Source of the DNA: Peribacillus psychrosaccharolyticus ATCC 23296
GTDB taxonomy: Bacteria; Bacillota; Bacilli; Bacillales; DSM-1321
Direction of reading: 5' to 3'
DNA: 64,000 bases
Assembly: GCF_000305495.1 (NCBI RefSeq)
Contig: NZ_AJTN02000249.1
Span: 1 to 64,000 of the forward strand
Of this stretch, positions 9,887 through 18,688 are shown piece after piece. Positions within the stretch are counted from its first letter, which is position 1, and each line of letters starts with the position of its first letter. The translations under genes were made by a program, and so were the position numbers. The notes under the pieces were generated by a model. It ran no database searches, was not told the DNA's origin, and was given only the letters and a program-made list of their open reading frames with translations.

Positions 9887-11026
9887 TCAGTCTTGGAATT
9901 TCTTCCGATTTCCCCAGTACTGATAATAATCTGTACGGATAAAACCATTGAAAAGTTTCCGTTTCTTAGTAGCTTGTTTTCCAAACAGTAATTCAAAGTC
10001 TGGATGAGATGTAATAATATAAATAGACCAAGTATCTAGATCACGGAAAACACGGCCCATATCTTTGTAAATTTGTTCTACCTCTAATTCCTCACCAATT
10101 CGTTCACCATATGGAGGGTTCCCAACAATAATCCCAAAATCTTTTTTAGTTGTGAAGTCACTTACCTGCATCTGTTTGAATTGAATTAAATCTCCAAGGC
10201 CCGCCTCAAAACTGTTATTTTGGGCGATTTCCACAAGTTTATGATCAATGTCGTATCCTGAGATATCCAAGTACTGATCATAGTCTGCAAGATCCTCGGC
10301 TTCTAGTCGAGCTTGTTCCCAAACCTTCTTATCAAACCATCCCCATGTTTCACTCAAGAAGTCACGATTAAAGCCTGGAGCTATGTTTTGACCAATCAAC
10401 GCAGCTTCGATTGGAATTGTACCAGATCCACAGAATGGATCAACGAAAGGCTTATCTGGATGCCAGCTGGTCAACATAACCAATGCTGCGGCCAGCGTTT
10501 CTTTAAGCGGAGCTTCACCTTGACCAGTTCTGTAACCTCGACGATGCAGGCCTGTACCGCTTGTATCAAGCGTAATGGTCGCGATATCCTTTAAAATCGA
10601 TACTTCAATTTTAAATAACGGTCCCGTTTCTTCCAGCCAAGAAACCCTTTTATAATGTGTCTGTAACCGATCAACAATCGCTTTTTTAACGATTGCCTGA
10701 CAGTCAGGAACGCTAAACAAAGTCGATTTAACCGACTTCCCGCTTACAGGAAATTCTGCATCTACCGGCAAAAAATCTTCCCAGTTTAATGCCTTTGTAT
10801 TTTCAAATAAATGATCAAAGGTCTTCACTTTAAATTCTCCAACCTTAATCTTTATCCGGTCTGCTGTACGAAGCCATAAATTTGAACGGGCAATCGCCGT
10901 CATATCACCCTTGTACATAATTTTCCCGTTTTCTACTTCACATTCGTATCCTAGTGCTCGTACTTCTTTTGCTACTATTGATTCAAGACCCATAGCTGAA
11001 GTTGCTATAATATCAAATTGTTTCAT
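9887..11026 (-). CDS. ypsC: THUMP-domain RNA methyltransferase (RlmL N2-guanine family)
   Basis: This SAM-dependent methyltransferase should methylate N2 of a guanine in 23S rRNA, by analogy with the N-terminal part of E. coli RlmL. The order is a THUMP RNA-binding domain (about residues 45-155) and then a Rossmann methyltransferase domain. That domain has DPFCGSGTIPIEAALIG near residue 200 and the NPPY catalytic motif (GNPPYGERIG) near residue 303. At 379 residues it is a single-domain version. Its place next to rnpB and gpsB is that of B. subtilis ypsC. The exact target base is inferred. Confidence 0.9.
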   Translation of the reverse strand: MKQFDIIATSAMGLESIVAKEVRALGYECEVENGKIMYKGDMTAIARSNLWLRTADRIKIKVGEFKVKTFDHLFENTKALNWEDFLPVDAEFPVSGKSVKSTLFSVPDCQAIVKKAIVDRLQTHYKRVSWLEETGPLFKIEVSILKDIATITLDTSGTGLHRRGYRTGQGEAPLKETLAAALVMLTSWHPDKPFVDPFCGSGTIPIEAALIGQNIAPGFNRDFLSETWGWFDKKVWEQARLEAEDLADYDQYLDISGYDIDHKLVEIAQNNSFEAGLGDLIQFKQMQVSDFTTKKDFGIIVGNPPYGERIGEELEVEQIYKDMGRVFRDLDTWSIYIITSHPDFELLFGKQATKKRKLFNGFIRTDYYQYWGNRKKFQD

Positions 11027-11235
11027 CGTTACACCAGCTTTCCTTCAAACCATACTCCCAAATTTGCAGTAAGCACATTTTCTGCTGGAGCAGGTTTTAA
11101 TATCTTTCTATCCTGACACTTATCTTAGAACTGTGCTGTAATATACCAAAAACCAACAAGTTATGTATGACATCTATTATACCCTTTAATTCGACTGGGT
11201 ATCTATTTCCTACTTAAAAAACAACTTATATACAA

Positions 11236-11262
11236 ACAAAAACTCTCCTCGCTAAAGGAGAG
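11236..11262 (-). terminator. Terminator of rnpB
   Basis: On the minus strand CTCTCC / GGAGAG forms a stem followed by TTTTTGTTTG, just beyond the 3' end of the RNase P RNA. Confidence 0.8.
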
Positions 11263-11286
11263 CTGTGTTTGAGTTGTTTTGATATG

Positions 11287-11686
11287 AAAACGTTCTGTAA
11301 GCCATGTTTTGTTCCTCAGTACTGCGAACGGTGAATAATCACCTCGTACTTCGGTGGTAATCATCTATCTACAGAGAGCTAAGTCTCTGTCCTTCTCCTC
11401 GTTGAATTCCAAGGAAGAAAGCGCCCCTACCTTAATTTGGGTTTCTCGCTCGTGGGGTTTACCTCGTTCCACCCTTTTCATTTCTGAAAAGGCTACGTCA
11501 CTGTGGCACTTTTATAGGTATTCACACCATATCCGAAGACTTAGGTGTTTTCCCTGCCGTCAGCAGTTAAACTGCTGCCCAAGCTTATTTTTTCACCAGG
11601 CACGAACACTACTGGCATCTCAGCCAGTGCGAGCATGGACTTTCCTCTACAATATAAAATATTGCAGCAATTACCCAAACGTTTTT
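11287..11686 (-). ncRNA. rnpB: RNase P RNA, Bacillus type B
   Basis: The minus strand carries conserved blocks of type B RNase P RNA in order. These are GGGTAATTGCTGCA near the 5' end, GAGGAAAGTCCATGCTCGC, GTAGTGTTCGTGCC, CTGACGGCAGG, GTCTTCGGATATGG, AAAGTGCCACAGTGACG, GTAAACCCC, GCGAGAAACCC, GTAGATAGATGATT and ACAAAACATGGCTTACAGAACGTT at the 3' end. It is the catalytic RNA that matures tRNA 5' ends. Its place between ypsC and gpsB matches B. subtilis. Ends are set by pairing of the terminal AACGTT-like helix and may be off by a few bases. Confidence 0.97.
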
Positions 11687-11763
11687 CATAACATTAACTA
11701 GTATAATTCAGTTCGTGAAAAACATCAATGGTAAATGTTATTCACTTTTAAATAAAGACGTTC

Positions 11764-12072
11764 TTATTCGTACAGCTTACTTCCAAACACATGCTTTTCC
11801 AGATTAGACAGCCTTTTTAAAATATCAAAGTTGGTTGTACCCGGTGTTGCTGAAGGAGCTGCCTGGCTGCGGCGTGTTGATTCCTCTGCCAGTTTTTTTA
11901 ATTTGGTATTCTCTTGACGTAAATCTTCAATTTCTTGATAAAATGCTTCATAATCCTTAATAACGAGATCTAAAAATTCATCAACATCTTCGGGCTTGTA
12001 ACCCCTCATACCTGTTTTGAAATCTTTTTCTAATATGTCTTTCGCAGTCAATTTTATCTTATCAGCTTGCAT
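11764..12072 (-). CDS. gpsB: Cell division regulator GpsB
   Basis: GpsB is a DivIVA-like adaptor that moves PBP1 (PonA, encoded at 22078) between sidewall and septum. The 102-residue protein begins [14 protein letters not shown], has the lipid-associating motif region [18 protein letters not shown] near residues 20-37, a coiled coil at about 35-70, and the conserved C-terminal trimerising segment ending [14 protein letters not shown] start at the ATG at 12072 because GAGGTG lies just upstream; a GTG three codons earlier overlaps that site. Confidence 0.96.
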   Translation of the reverse strand: MQADKIKLTAKDILEKDFKTGMRGYKPEDVDEFLDLVIKDYEAFYQEIEDLRQENTKLKKLAEESTRRSQAAPSATPGTTNFDILKRLSNLEKHVFGSKLYE

Positions 12073-12162
12073 AAGATTCACCTCAATACTTTCGCCATCG
12101 ACTTTTTATTATTTTTTCAAATAAGCATACATTTGTCAACATTCTTCATTAAATATCATAAA

Positions 12163-12713
12163 TCATTCAGCCCAGTTCTGCTCTTCCCCTGCTTGTTGAA
12201 GATCGTCGAAGGAAACTCGGAAGACTGGATAATCCCTGTATTCGCCCTGTTTCTTCGCCTCATTTAAGGCGAATTTCGGGCTTCCTTCTCTCTCTTCATC
12301 ATAAAGCAGAAGCATTGCATCACTTTTTTTACAAGGTATTCATTTTTCATTTTTAACTGATGCGGACCTTCATAAGGCTTTTGGTAAATGGAACCAACAA
12401 AATCAGCTCGTCCAATAACGGATTCGTAATATTCTTTGTTATCTTCTTTCCAGGATTCCTCCTGATTTAGGTAGGGCGTAATCACACCAACCTGTGGTCT
12501 GCCGCCGAATTCTTCACGAAGCTCATAAGCTGTTTCAGCAGCCCATAGCTCTGTTCCCAGCTGGCCGGTGATAATGACCCATTCCAGTCCTTCTTCAACA
12601 AAAGGAGTCAGTCGCTGCTTAATCGCTTTTTTTATATATGTGACACCTTCATGGTCATTCTTAAAAATACCATATTCAAAGGGTTTATATCCAGTTATAT
12701 ACATCACTTTCAT
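12163..12713 (-). pseudogene. ypsA: ypsA (SLOG-domain, DUF1273) with a one-base frame disruption
   Basis: YpsA is a SLOG-fold protein linked to cell division and oxidative stress in Firmicutes; biochemical role unsettled. The ATG at 12713 follows TAGGAGTG, giving MKVMYITGYKPFEYGIF. The frame runs correctly to KNEYLVKK, then a run of seven A (12324-12330 on the plus strand) breaks it, and the open frame ends at 12264 with unrelated residues. Adding one A restores SDAMLLLYDEEREGSPKF and a natural C-terminus ending QNWAE at 12163, for about 183 residues (B. subtilis YpsA has 180). A -1 slip at A-AAA-AAA would also restore it, so the gene may still be functional, or the base may be a sequencing error. 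Confidence 0.85.
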
Positions 12714-12737
12714 TTGATTCACTCCTATGTATAGGAA

Positions 12738-12757
12738 CAAGGGCATAGCAGCCCTTG
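12738..12757 (-). terminator. Probable terminator of the cotD-like gene
   Basis: CAAGGGC and GCCCTTG form a 7-bp stem in the short gap between the cotD-like gene and ypsA. The following minus-strand bases are only moderately T-rich (TTCCTAT). Confidence 0.5.
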
Positions 12758-12772
12758 TATGCTAATTATAAG

Positions 12773-13255
12773 TTAAAAATGATGTGGTCTTGGCGGGCAG
12801 CAATGCTTATGCATAGGCATAGGCGGCGGGCTGCTGCAAATTAAATCTTGAGTGTAGCATTCGTTAACAACAGATTCAGAATGCGGGAAATAATGTTGAT
12901 TTTGAATAATATGCTTATTTACAGTTGTATTATGAGTTGGGTGAACATACGGTACAACTGTTTTACTCACATTAGTATTTACTGTATTTTGAGTTGGTGA
13001 AACTTGTGCAGGTGCTACGTTTGTAGGACCTTGATTAACTGGTCCCATGCCGTAACCAGGTTGAGCTCCATAGCCCATCCCATAACTCGGCTGTTGTCCA
13101 TACCCCATTCCCATTCCTTGTGAAGGCATACCATAACCTCCTGTTTGCGCACCCATTACTTGAGATGGTGCTGCAAAGCCTGCTCCTTGAGTCGGCGCTT
13201 TATAACCTTGGCTTAAAGATTGAGTTTGCTGTTGATACACATTAATTTTTTCCAT
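12773..13255 (-). CDS. cotD: CotD-like spore coat protein with Gly/Tyr/Met-rich region
   Basis: This is a 160-residue probable inner spore coat protein. The C-terminal half carries CotD features: SKTVVPYVHPTHNTTVNKH, a QNQHYFPHSES stretch, and a His/Cys/Pro-rich tail ending CCPPRPHHF. The N-terminal 80 residues are unlike the short B. subtilis CotD (about 75 residues) and consist of Gln/Gly-rich sequence with recurring GYGM and GMGYG units. It sits between ypsA and mrfB, as cotD does in B. subtilis. Late mother-cell expression is inferred; I found no convincing SigK promoter by eye. The ATG follows AAGGGGATATTCGCTATT. Confidence 0.8.
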   Translation of the reverse strand: MEKINVYQQQTQSLSQGYKAPTQGAGFAAPSQVMGAQTGGYGMPSQGMGMGYGQQPSYGMGYGAQPGYGMGPVNQGPTNVAPAQVSPTQNTVNTNVSKTVVPYVHPTHNTTVNKHIIQNQHYFPHSESVVNECYTQDLICSSPPPMPMHKHCCPPRPHHF

Positions 13256-13441
13256 AATAGCGAATATCCCCTTCCAACATATTTTTTATTTTACATTTAC
13301 AGAATATGACAAGAAGGGCATTCATGTACTAGTCAATAAACCTATCTTTAAAATTAATCGCAGATTCTTGTTTAGATTGTTGAAATAAATAAAGGTCAAA
13401 CCATCCTAAAAATAGAATGGGCTTAAACAGTTTATCAAGTC

Positions 13442-14725
13442 CTAGTCTCGGTTATCTGCCGATTGTTTGTCTTTTTCAAGATGTTCCTTAACTTGCTTTT
13501 TCTTCAATCGAATGAGCCTTTTATGAAGGTCCATAACGGAAGAGGATGAAATATCCATGGAGATGGGCAGCTCGGCGAATGCTTTTTCTACATACTCACA
13601 GGCTTTTGAATAATTCTTATACTGATGTTCGAAAAGCTTCGCACATTCTAGTGCCGCTTCTCTGCGGTGCTTACTACTCCCCTTTTCGCTGACCTCCTGC
13701 CAAATTTGGCAAGCACCATCGAAATCTTTTTCACGCTTTTTTTGAAAAGCAATTGCGTGCATGGCCGCTAAACGGTCTTCTTCTGTTCCTTCTTGGATAA
13801 CCTGTTCATATGCCGCTATTGACTGCTTCTTTTCCCCAAGATATCCTAACCAGCGGGCAACTTCAAGCGATTCTTCTCCATATCCATCAGCTTGAAGAAT
13901 TTGTCGGGATAAATGAATATACAGGGTAATTAATGATAAAACATCCAGCTCATTATGTTTGAGGACACCAAAGAGAATCTCCGGGTCTTGTCGTTCAACA
14001 AAATCAAAGTAAATTATGGGAGCTAAGTACCCAGGAATATCATCTTGACGGGAGAACCCAAGAATTTCGGATTCCACATTTGCTAATTTTACTCTTTCTA
14101 ACTTGTTCTTCCATAGCCTTCTCGAAGCATGATACAAATCAAAATGTCCGAATTCGGGTAAAAGCGGTACATGATTCTTAATTAACGTGTGCTGCGTTTT
14201 AACTTGAGGCCAATCAAATGCCTTCCCGTTATATGTGACGAGCGTTTCATAATTAATTTTCTCTAAAAAACTATGATAAAATGGAACTTCGCTGCCCGGC
14301 TGTGGAAGAATATGCTGCCTGACAATCACTTCTTCACCGCTGAAAAAGGCGTAACCCAGTAAGAAAATAGACGTACCTGCACCAGCTCCTAGACCTGTTG
14401 TTTCTGTATCGAAAAAAAACAGATCTTCGCTGTTTAACCCTTTGGCTGACAGCGGGTGCTCGAGATTGCTTTCATTCCACAAGGATACGATTGTCTGAAA
14501 ATCTGTAAAGGAATAGTTTCCATGTATAGTATCAATCGGATAACGCACCTCTCGTATTAAACAATACTGTTCATCGAGATAATAGGCTGTCGTATGATGC
14601 TCATTCCACTTTTCTATAAAAGGAATGTCTGTTGCTTGCGGCAATTGATTTACTTTTTGTACCGATGGTTTTTCCTCAATATTAAGATGACCCTTCATTC
14701 GGCTCAGCTTATTCTTCATCGACAA
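13442..14725 (-). CDS. mrfB: MrfB, DEDD-type exonuclease of the MrfAB repair pathway
   Basis: In B. subtilis, YprB (MrfB) is a metal-dependent exonuclease acting with the helicase MrfA (YprA) on mitomycin C lesions. The RNase H-like domain shows FFDTETTGLG near residue 105, a YNGKAFDWPQ segment near 167, and HNELDVLSL near 265, which give the expected acidic ligands. The C-terminal part (about residues 285-410) looks helical and TPR-like. The best start is TTG at 14725: GAGGTGAG is six bases upstream, whereas the ATG two codons on is too far. It follows mrfA by 45 bases and is likely cotranscribed with it. Confidence 0.9.
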   Translation of the reverse strand: MSMKNKLSRMKGHLNIEEKPSVQKVNQLPQATDIPFIEKWNEHHTTAYYLDEQYCLIREVRYPIDTIHGNYSFTDFQTIVSLWNESNLEHPLSAKGLNSEDLFFFDTETTGLGAGAGTSIFLLGYAFFSGEEVIVRQHILPQPGSEVPFYHSFLEKINYETLVTYNGKAFDWPQVKTQHTLIKNHVPLLPEFGHFDLYHASRRLWKNKLERVKLANVESEILGFSRQDDIPGYLAPIIYFDFVERQDPEILFGVLKHNELDVLSLITLYIHLSRQILQADGYGEESLEVARWLGYLGEKKQSIAAYEQVIQEGTEEDRLAAMHAIAFQKKREKDFDGACQIWQEVSEKGSSKHRREAALECAKLFEHQYKNYSKACEYVEKAFAELPISMDISSSSVMDLHKRLIRLKKKQVKEHLEKDKQSADNRD

Positions 14726-14770
14726 ATCTATCTCACCTCTATATATTCAAGGCTTGTGTTGACCAGATCA

Positions 14771-17020
14771 TTAAAACTGATCAAGCACCTCAATACTTCT
14801 TTGTTTAGCGCTTATCCCTTCGATTTCCGTACCAATACACGAAGGACAACCATCCTTACATGGACATTTTCGGATAAGGTTCTTTGCTGCTTCTTTTACT
14901 TGGTCAAATCGATTATACACATCTTCTGCCAGTCCAATTCCACCTGGATAATGATCATAAAGAAAAATAGTAGGTTTTTGAGTATGTGCTGCTTTAATCT
15001 GTGCAACAACATGAATGTCGTTACGATCACACATAACATGAACGGGTACCACATGCTGCAGTACATTAGAAATACCAAACAGCAGCTGCTCCAGGATTTT
15101 TTCCCCTAGAGTTTCATCGACTTCTTGTAATTCTAACCAAGCCGCACTCGTATGCAATTCCTCTTCCGGTAAGTAAATCGGGCCAGATCCTATATTTTCA
15201 AACGTAGACAACTTAATCTTTTTAAAAATGCTCGGTAATATATTAATCGAGACATCACCGTAATGTATAGATGATTTCTCTCTCTTTTTCGTTTTATCGA
15301 TTTCTAACACCTTAAGCTGTACAGCGAGGTTCGCATCTGTATAGTATTCTACGTCTACTTGCCTAACGAACGCTTTTTTATGATCCCAGTCGAGCTTTTC
15401 AACCTGATACTGAACCCCTTCATGCAGGTATATGGCTTCGTCATGTAAAAGGGTCATGGCACTGAAACGATCCATTTCACCTATAATCTTAACATTTGCG
15501 GTTTCTGATTGATCAATAATCACTACGTTCTCCTGTGAAGCAGATCGTAAACTAATATTCCCTGCAGGAAAAGATTGGTTAGCCCAGTAAAATGTATCAC
15601 CGTTTTGATGGATGACTCTTTCTTCAACAAGGTATTCAAGGATGTCTTTAACATCAAGGGGTCCAAATTCTTCATTTTCCTTTAACGGTAGTTCATACGT
15701 GGCACACTTTAAATGGTCGACCAAAATAATTAGATTCTCCGGGTTAATTCTAGCTGATTCAGGAGAACGATCAAAAAAGTATTCAGGGTTTTGGACAATA
15801 TATTGGTCAATAGGGGTTGATGCTGCCACCATAAGAATAAGCGCTTCCCCATGCCGGCGGCCTGCACGGCCAGCTTGCTGCCATGTACTCGCGACACTTC
15901 CCGGATAGCCTGTCATTACGCATACCTGCAGCTGTCCAATATCTACTCCTAATTCGAGTGCATTCGTACTAACGACACCTATAATCTCACCTTGCCGTAA
16001 CCCGCGTTCTATCTCTCTCCGCTGCTTCGGGAGATACCCGCCGCGGTACCCTCTGATTGCTTTTGAACTAATTTGGTTCTTAACCAGTTCTTGTAAGTGA
16101 CTCAAGATAATCTCGACTCTTACCCTGCTCCTGGCAAAAACAATGGTCTGAATTTTATTTTTTAAAAATTCTTTAGCTAAATGATTCACTTCGACCGTTG
16201 CACTTTTCCTGATGTTTAATGGTTGATTCACAATCGGCGGATTATAAAAAACAAAGTGCTTTCTTCCACTAGGTGCTCCGTTGTCATCAATCAAGCGCAT
16301 AGGTGCGCCGGTTAACTGCTCCGCTAATTCTTTAGGATTCGCTATCGTTGCCGACGTACAAATGAATTGAGGGTTACTTCCGTAAAATTTACAAATTCGC
16401 CTCAGCCTGCGGATCACATTGGCCACGTGACTTCCAAAGACTCCGCGATACGTATGAAGCTCATCTATTACAACGTATTTTAGATTTTCAAATAGACTTA
16501 CCCATTTGGTGTGATGCGGGAGTATAGCCGAATGCAGCATATCTGGGTTGGTTATCACAATATGTCCCGCTTTTCTCACTACCTGACGGATTGAAGGCGA
16601 GGTATCACCGTCGTACGTATAACTTTTTATATCGATTCCCATTTCATCAATAATTTCATTTAACTCGCTTTTCTGATCTTGAGCGAGTGCTTTAGTTGGA
16701 AAGATATAGAGCGCGCGATTACTGTTATCTTCAGCTACTGATTGTAATACCGGTAAATTATAACAAAGGGTTTTACCTGAAGCTGTGGGCGTTACAGCAA
16801 CAATGTTCTCACCCTTTTGTAAGGTTTCATAGGCAGTATATTGGTGGCTGTACAGTTCACCAATTCCTCGTTTTTGCAGAGCCGCCTTAATTCGTTCATC
16901 TACACTAGAAGGCATAGGCTTGGTTTTAGGCTCTTTGGGTTCGATTTCATGCCAATTAATGATATTCTCATTCTTCCGTAACTCTTGAATTAACTCCGAA
17001 AGTGATTTTTTACCTATCAA
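14771..17020 (-). CDS. mrfA: MrfA, DEAD/DEAH-box helicase with DUF1998
   Basis: MrfA (YprA) is the helicase of the UvrABC-independent mitomycin C repair route. The 749 residues comprise a helicase core with Walker A TPTASGKT (residues 77-84), DELH near 187 and QAGRAGRR near 400. A C-terminal DUF1998/MrfA zinc-binding domain follows, with four cysteines in CPCKDGCPSC near residues 720-730. The length equals the B. subtilis protein. It starts with TTG, placed correctly after AGAGGTGAAGAGA. It is the promoter-proximal gene of mrfA-mrfB. Confidence 0.93.
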   Translation of the reverse strand: MIGKKSLSELIQELRKNENIINWHEIEPKEPKTKPMPSSVDERIKAALQKRGIGELYSHQYTAYETLQKGENIVAVTPTASGKTLCYNLPVLQSVAEDNSNRALYIFPTKALAQDQKSELNEIIDEMGIDIKSYTYDGDTSPSIRQVVRKAGHIVITNPDMLHSAILPHHTKWVSLFENLKYVVIDELHTYRGVFGSHVANVIRRLRRICKFYGSNPQFICTSATIANPKELAEQLTGAPMRLIDDNGAPSGRKHFVFYNPPIVNQPLNIRKSATVEVNHLAKEFLKNKIQTIVFARSRVRVEIILSHLQELVKNQISSKAIRGYRGGYLPKQRREIERGLRQGEIIGVVSTNALELGVDIGQLQVCVMTGYPGSVASTWQQAGRAGRRHGEALILMVAASTPIDQYIVQNPEYFFDRSPESARINPENLIILVDHLKCATYELPLKENEEFGPLDVKDILEYLVEERVIHQNGDTFYWANQSFPAGNISLRSASQENVVIIDQSETANVKIIGEMDRFSAMTLLHDEAIYLHEGVQYQVEKLDWDHKKAFVRQVDVEYYTDANLAVQLKVLEIDKTKKREKSSIHYGDVSINILPSIFKKIKLSTFENIGSGPIYLPEEELHTSAAWLELQEVDETLGEKILEQLLFGISNVLQHVVPVHVMCDRNDIHVVAQIKAAHTQKPTIFLYDHYPGGIGLAEDVYNRFDQVKEAAKNLIRKCPCKDGCPSCIGTEIEGISAKQRSIEVLDQF

Positions 17021-17214
17021 ATCTCTTCACCTCTTTATATTTCGCTGATGGATATTATAAATTTACCTAACTTTCCATTCAAATAGACGGGCAGTCAGTT
17101 TAGGATGATTTTTTTCCGTTTCAATGTTTCCCTTGATTCTTCTATTCTATCGAATATGCGTTCTGTTAAAAAGGAAAACCTATTTTCCTTTTTAGGGAAA
17201 CTCCATTTTACCAT

Positions 17215-17246
17215 ACAAAAAACAGGACATCTTCGTGTCCTGTTTG
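17215..17246 (-). terminator. Terminator of the alpha/beta hydrolase gene
   Basis: On the minus strand ACAGGACA, loop CGAAGA and TGTCCTGT are followed by TTTTTTG. It lies immediately after the hydrolase stop. Confidence 0.88.
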
Positions 17247-17256
17247 GTATTGATGC

Positions 17257-18006
17257 CTATTCAGTAAAAGCCAAAATGGCTTCTGCCAGCTTTTCTGTTT
17301 CTTCGAACATCCCCATATGACCACTTTCCTTTAGGGTTACTTCATTAATCATCGGCCCATGTACAGAAAATGTTTTTTCACTAGAGATGACTTCATCTTT
17401 TTCACCAGCTACTAGTAAAACAGGGACCTTAGCATGCTTTAACACGTCATTACGGTCTTTTCGACTGCGCATTGCGCCAAGTGCCCCGACTGCTCCTGAA
17501 GCACTGGTGTTAAGACCAATTTGTATGGCTCTTTCGACGTCTGCATTGTCTTTATCCGCAAAAAGTTTGGGCACTAAACCTTCTACGAAACTCTTTATCC
17601 CATTTTCTTTAATACTTTGGACAGCCTGTACTCTTCCCTCTTTGCCCTTTTCATCATCTGGAAAGGCGGTGGAGTGGATAAGTGAAAATCCAGCTAATTT
17701 ATCTGGATAGGTATCTGCATAGGTGAGCGTAATATATCCCCCAAGTGAATGTCCAAATAAATAAAAATCAGTGAGACCGAGTTCTTCTATTAATTGGTGA
17801 ACATCTTCAGCTAAATCTTCAATTTGATAATCTTTCCCATTTGGTTCTGTATCTCCATGACCGGGAAGATCAAGCGCAATCACTCTTCTTTTTGATTCAA
17901 GTAATGGGAGTAAATCCTGCCAGTAATCTTTACTGCCGCAAAATCCATGTAAAAATACTAAAGGTGTGCCTTGTCCGCTGTCTATGTACGAAAGTTTACT
18001 TGTCAT
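17257..18006 (-). CDS. Alpha/beta-fold hydrolase
   Basis: This 249-residue cytoplasmic protein has a complete alpha/beta hydrolase triad: Ser87 in GHSLGG, Asp204 in GEKDEV and His230 in SGHMGM. An oxyanion HGFCG motif is at 20-24. Substrate cannot be told; esterase, lactonase and haloperoxidase-like annotations all share these motifs. It is not in this position in B. subtilis. It is divergent from hsp20 with 139 bases between them, so the two may share a control region. The ATG has GAGGGATAAGG upstream. Confidence 0.85.
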   Translation of the reverse strand: MTSKLSYIDSGQGTPLVFLHGFCGSKDYWQDLLPLLESKRRVIALDLPGHGDTEPNGKDYQIEDLAEDVHQLIEELGLTDFYLFGHSLGGYITLTYADTYPDKLAGFSLIHSTAFPDDEKGKEGRVQAVQSIKENGIKSFVEGLVPKLFADKDNADVERAIQIGLNTSASGAVGALGAMRSRKDRNDVLKHAKVPVLLVAGEKDEVISSEKTFSVHGPMINEVTLKESGHMGMFEETEKLAEAILAFTE

Positions 18007-18145
18007 CCTTATCCCTCTTTCTATTCTCCTTATTTATCCTAATAATTCCCTATCTGATTTTTTTCAAACCAACCTATGCAAAGAGCACATATCATTGAAA
18101 GCGGTCATAGCCTATTTAGAAGACTTTGAAAGGAGCGACATAGTG

Positions 18146-18607
18146 ATGCCGTCGTCTAATAATGAAAAAAAGGAACCTTATCGACATGAAGTCCTCAATG
18201 AATTTGTTTCAAAAATGGATCGACTATTTGCAGATAAGCCTATAAAGGGTATGCTGCAATCTATGGATGACTTCTTCACTTCATCGAATTCCGGCCGCAG
18301 CTTTCCTGTAGAAATCATTGAAACGGAATATGCATACCAAATATCAGCCTCACTTCCAGGTGTAAAAAGACAGCATATTGGTATTGAAGTTCTTCCACAG
18401 GCGATTATGATAAAGGTGAAAGTTCAAGATAAAGAAAATAGTCGTTTAGGAATCAATGGTTTTCGCAGACCGACAGATTGGCTTTCCCGTACGATATCCT
18501 TATCCAAGCCGTTTGATGATAAAAAAATAAATGCTCGACATCGTGATGGCATTCTTCAGTTAACTGTTCCGAAATTGAAAGGTAAATCCATTTCTATTAA
18601 TGAATAA
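18146..18607 (+). CDS. Hsp20/alpha-crystallin family small heat-shock protein
   Basis: This 153-residue protein has an alpha-crystallin domain from about residue 50 to 150: FPVEIIETEYAYQISASLPGV, then a long beta region, and a C-terminal GILQLTVPKL motif typical of Hsp20. It should bind unfolding proteins without ATP; some Bacillus members are coat-associated (CotM, CotP), so a spore role is possible. The start is the ATG at 18146 after GAAAGGAGCGACATAG. An in-frame GTG directly before it and an unsupported upstream extension were not used. Confidence 0.85.
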   Translation: MPSSNNEKKEPYRHEVLNEFVSKMDRLFADKPIKGMLQSMDDFFTSSNSGRSFPVEIIETEYAYQISASLPGVKRQHIGIEVLPQAIMIKVKVQDKENSRLGINGFRRPTDWLSRTISLSKPFDDKKINARHRDGILQLTVPKLKGKSISINE

Positions 18608-18615
18608 CTTTATTC

Positions 18616-18688
18616 AAAAAAACTGGCGTCAAATCCGTCTGCTGCTTGTATCAAGCATGCTAAAAGCGGATATGGCGTCAGTTTTTTT
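18616..18688. terminator. Long bidirectional terminator between hsp20 and yppG
   Basis: A 73-base imperfect palindrome begins with AAAAAAACTGGCGTC and ends with GGCGTCAGTTTTTTT. Inner arms ATCCG/CGGAT and an inner GCTGCTTG/CAAGCATGC hairpin extend it. A and T runs flank both sides, fitting the convergent genes. Confidence 0.85.

Noticed and set aside
11354-11701. 115-residue plus-strand frame
   Set aside because: It lies on the opposite strand of the RNase P RNA, whose structure explains the sequence.
14594-15109. Plus-strand frame of 171 residues across the mrfB-mrfA junction
   Set aside because: It is antisense to two well-supported genes and has no ribosome site or recognisable family.
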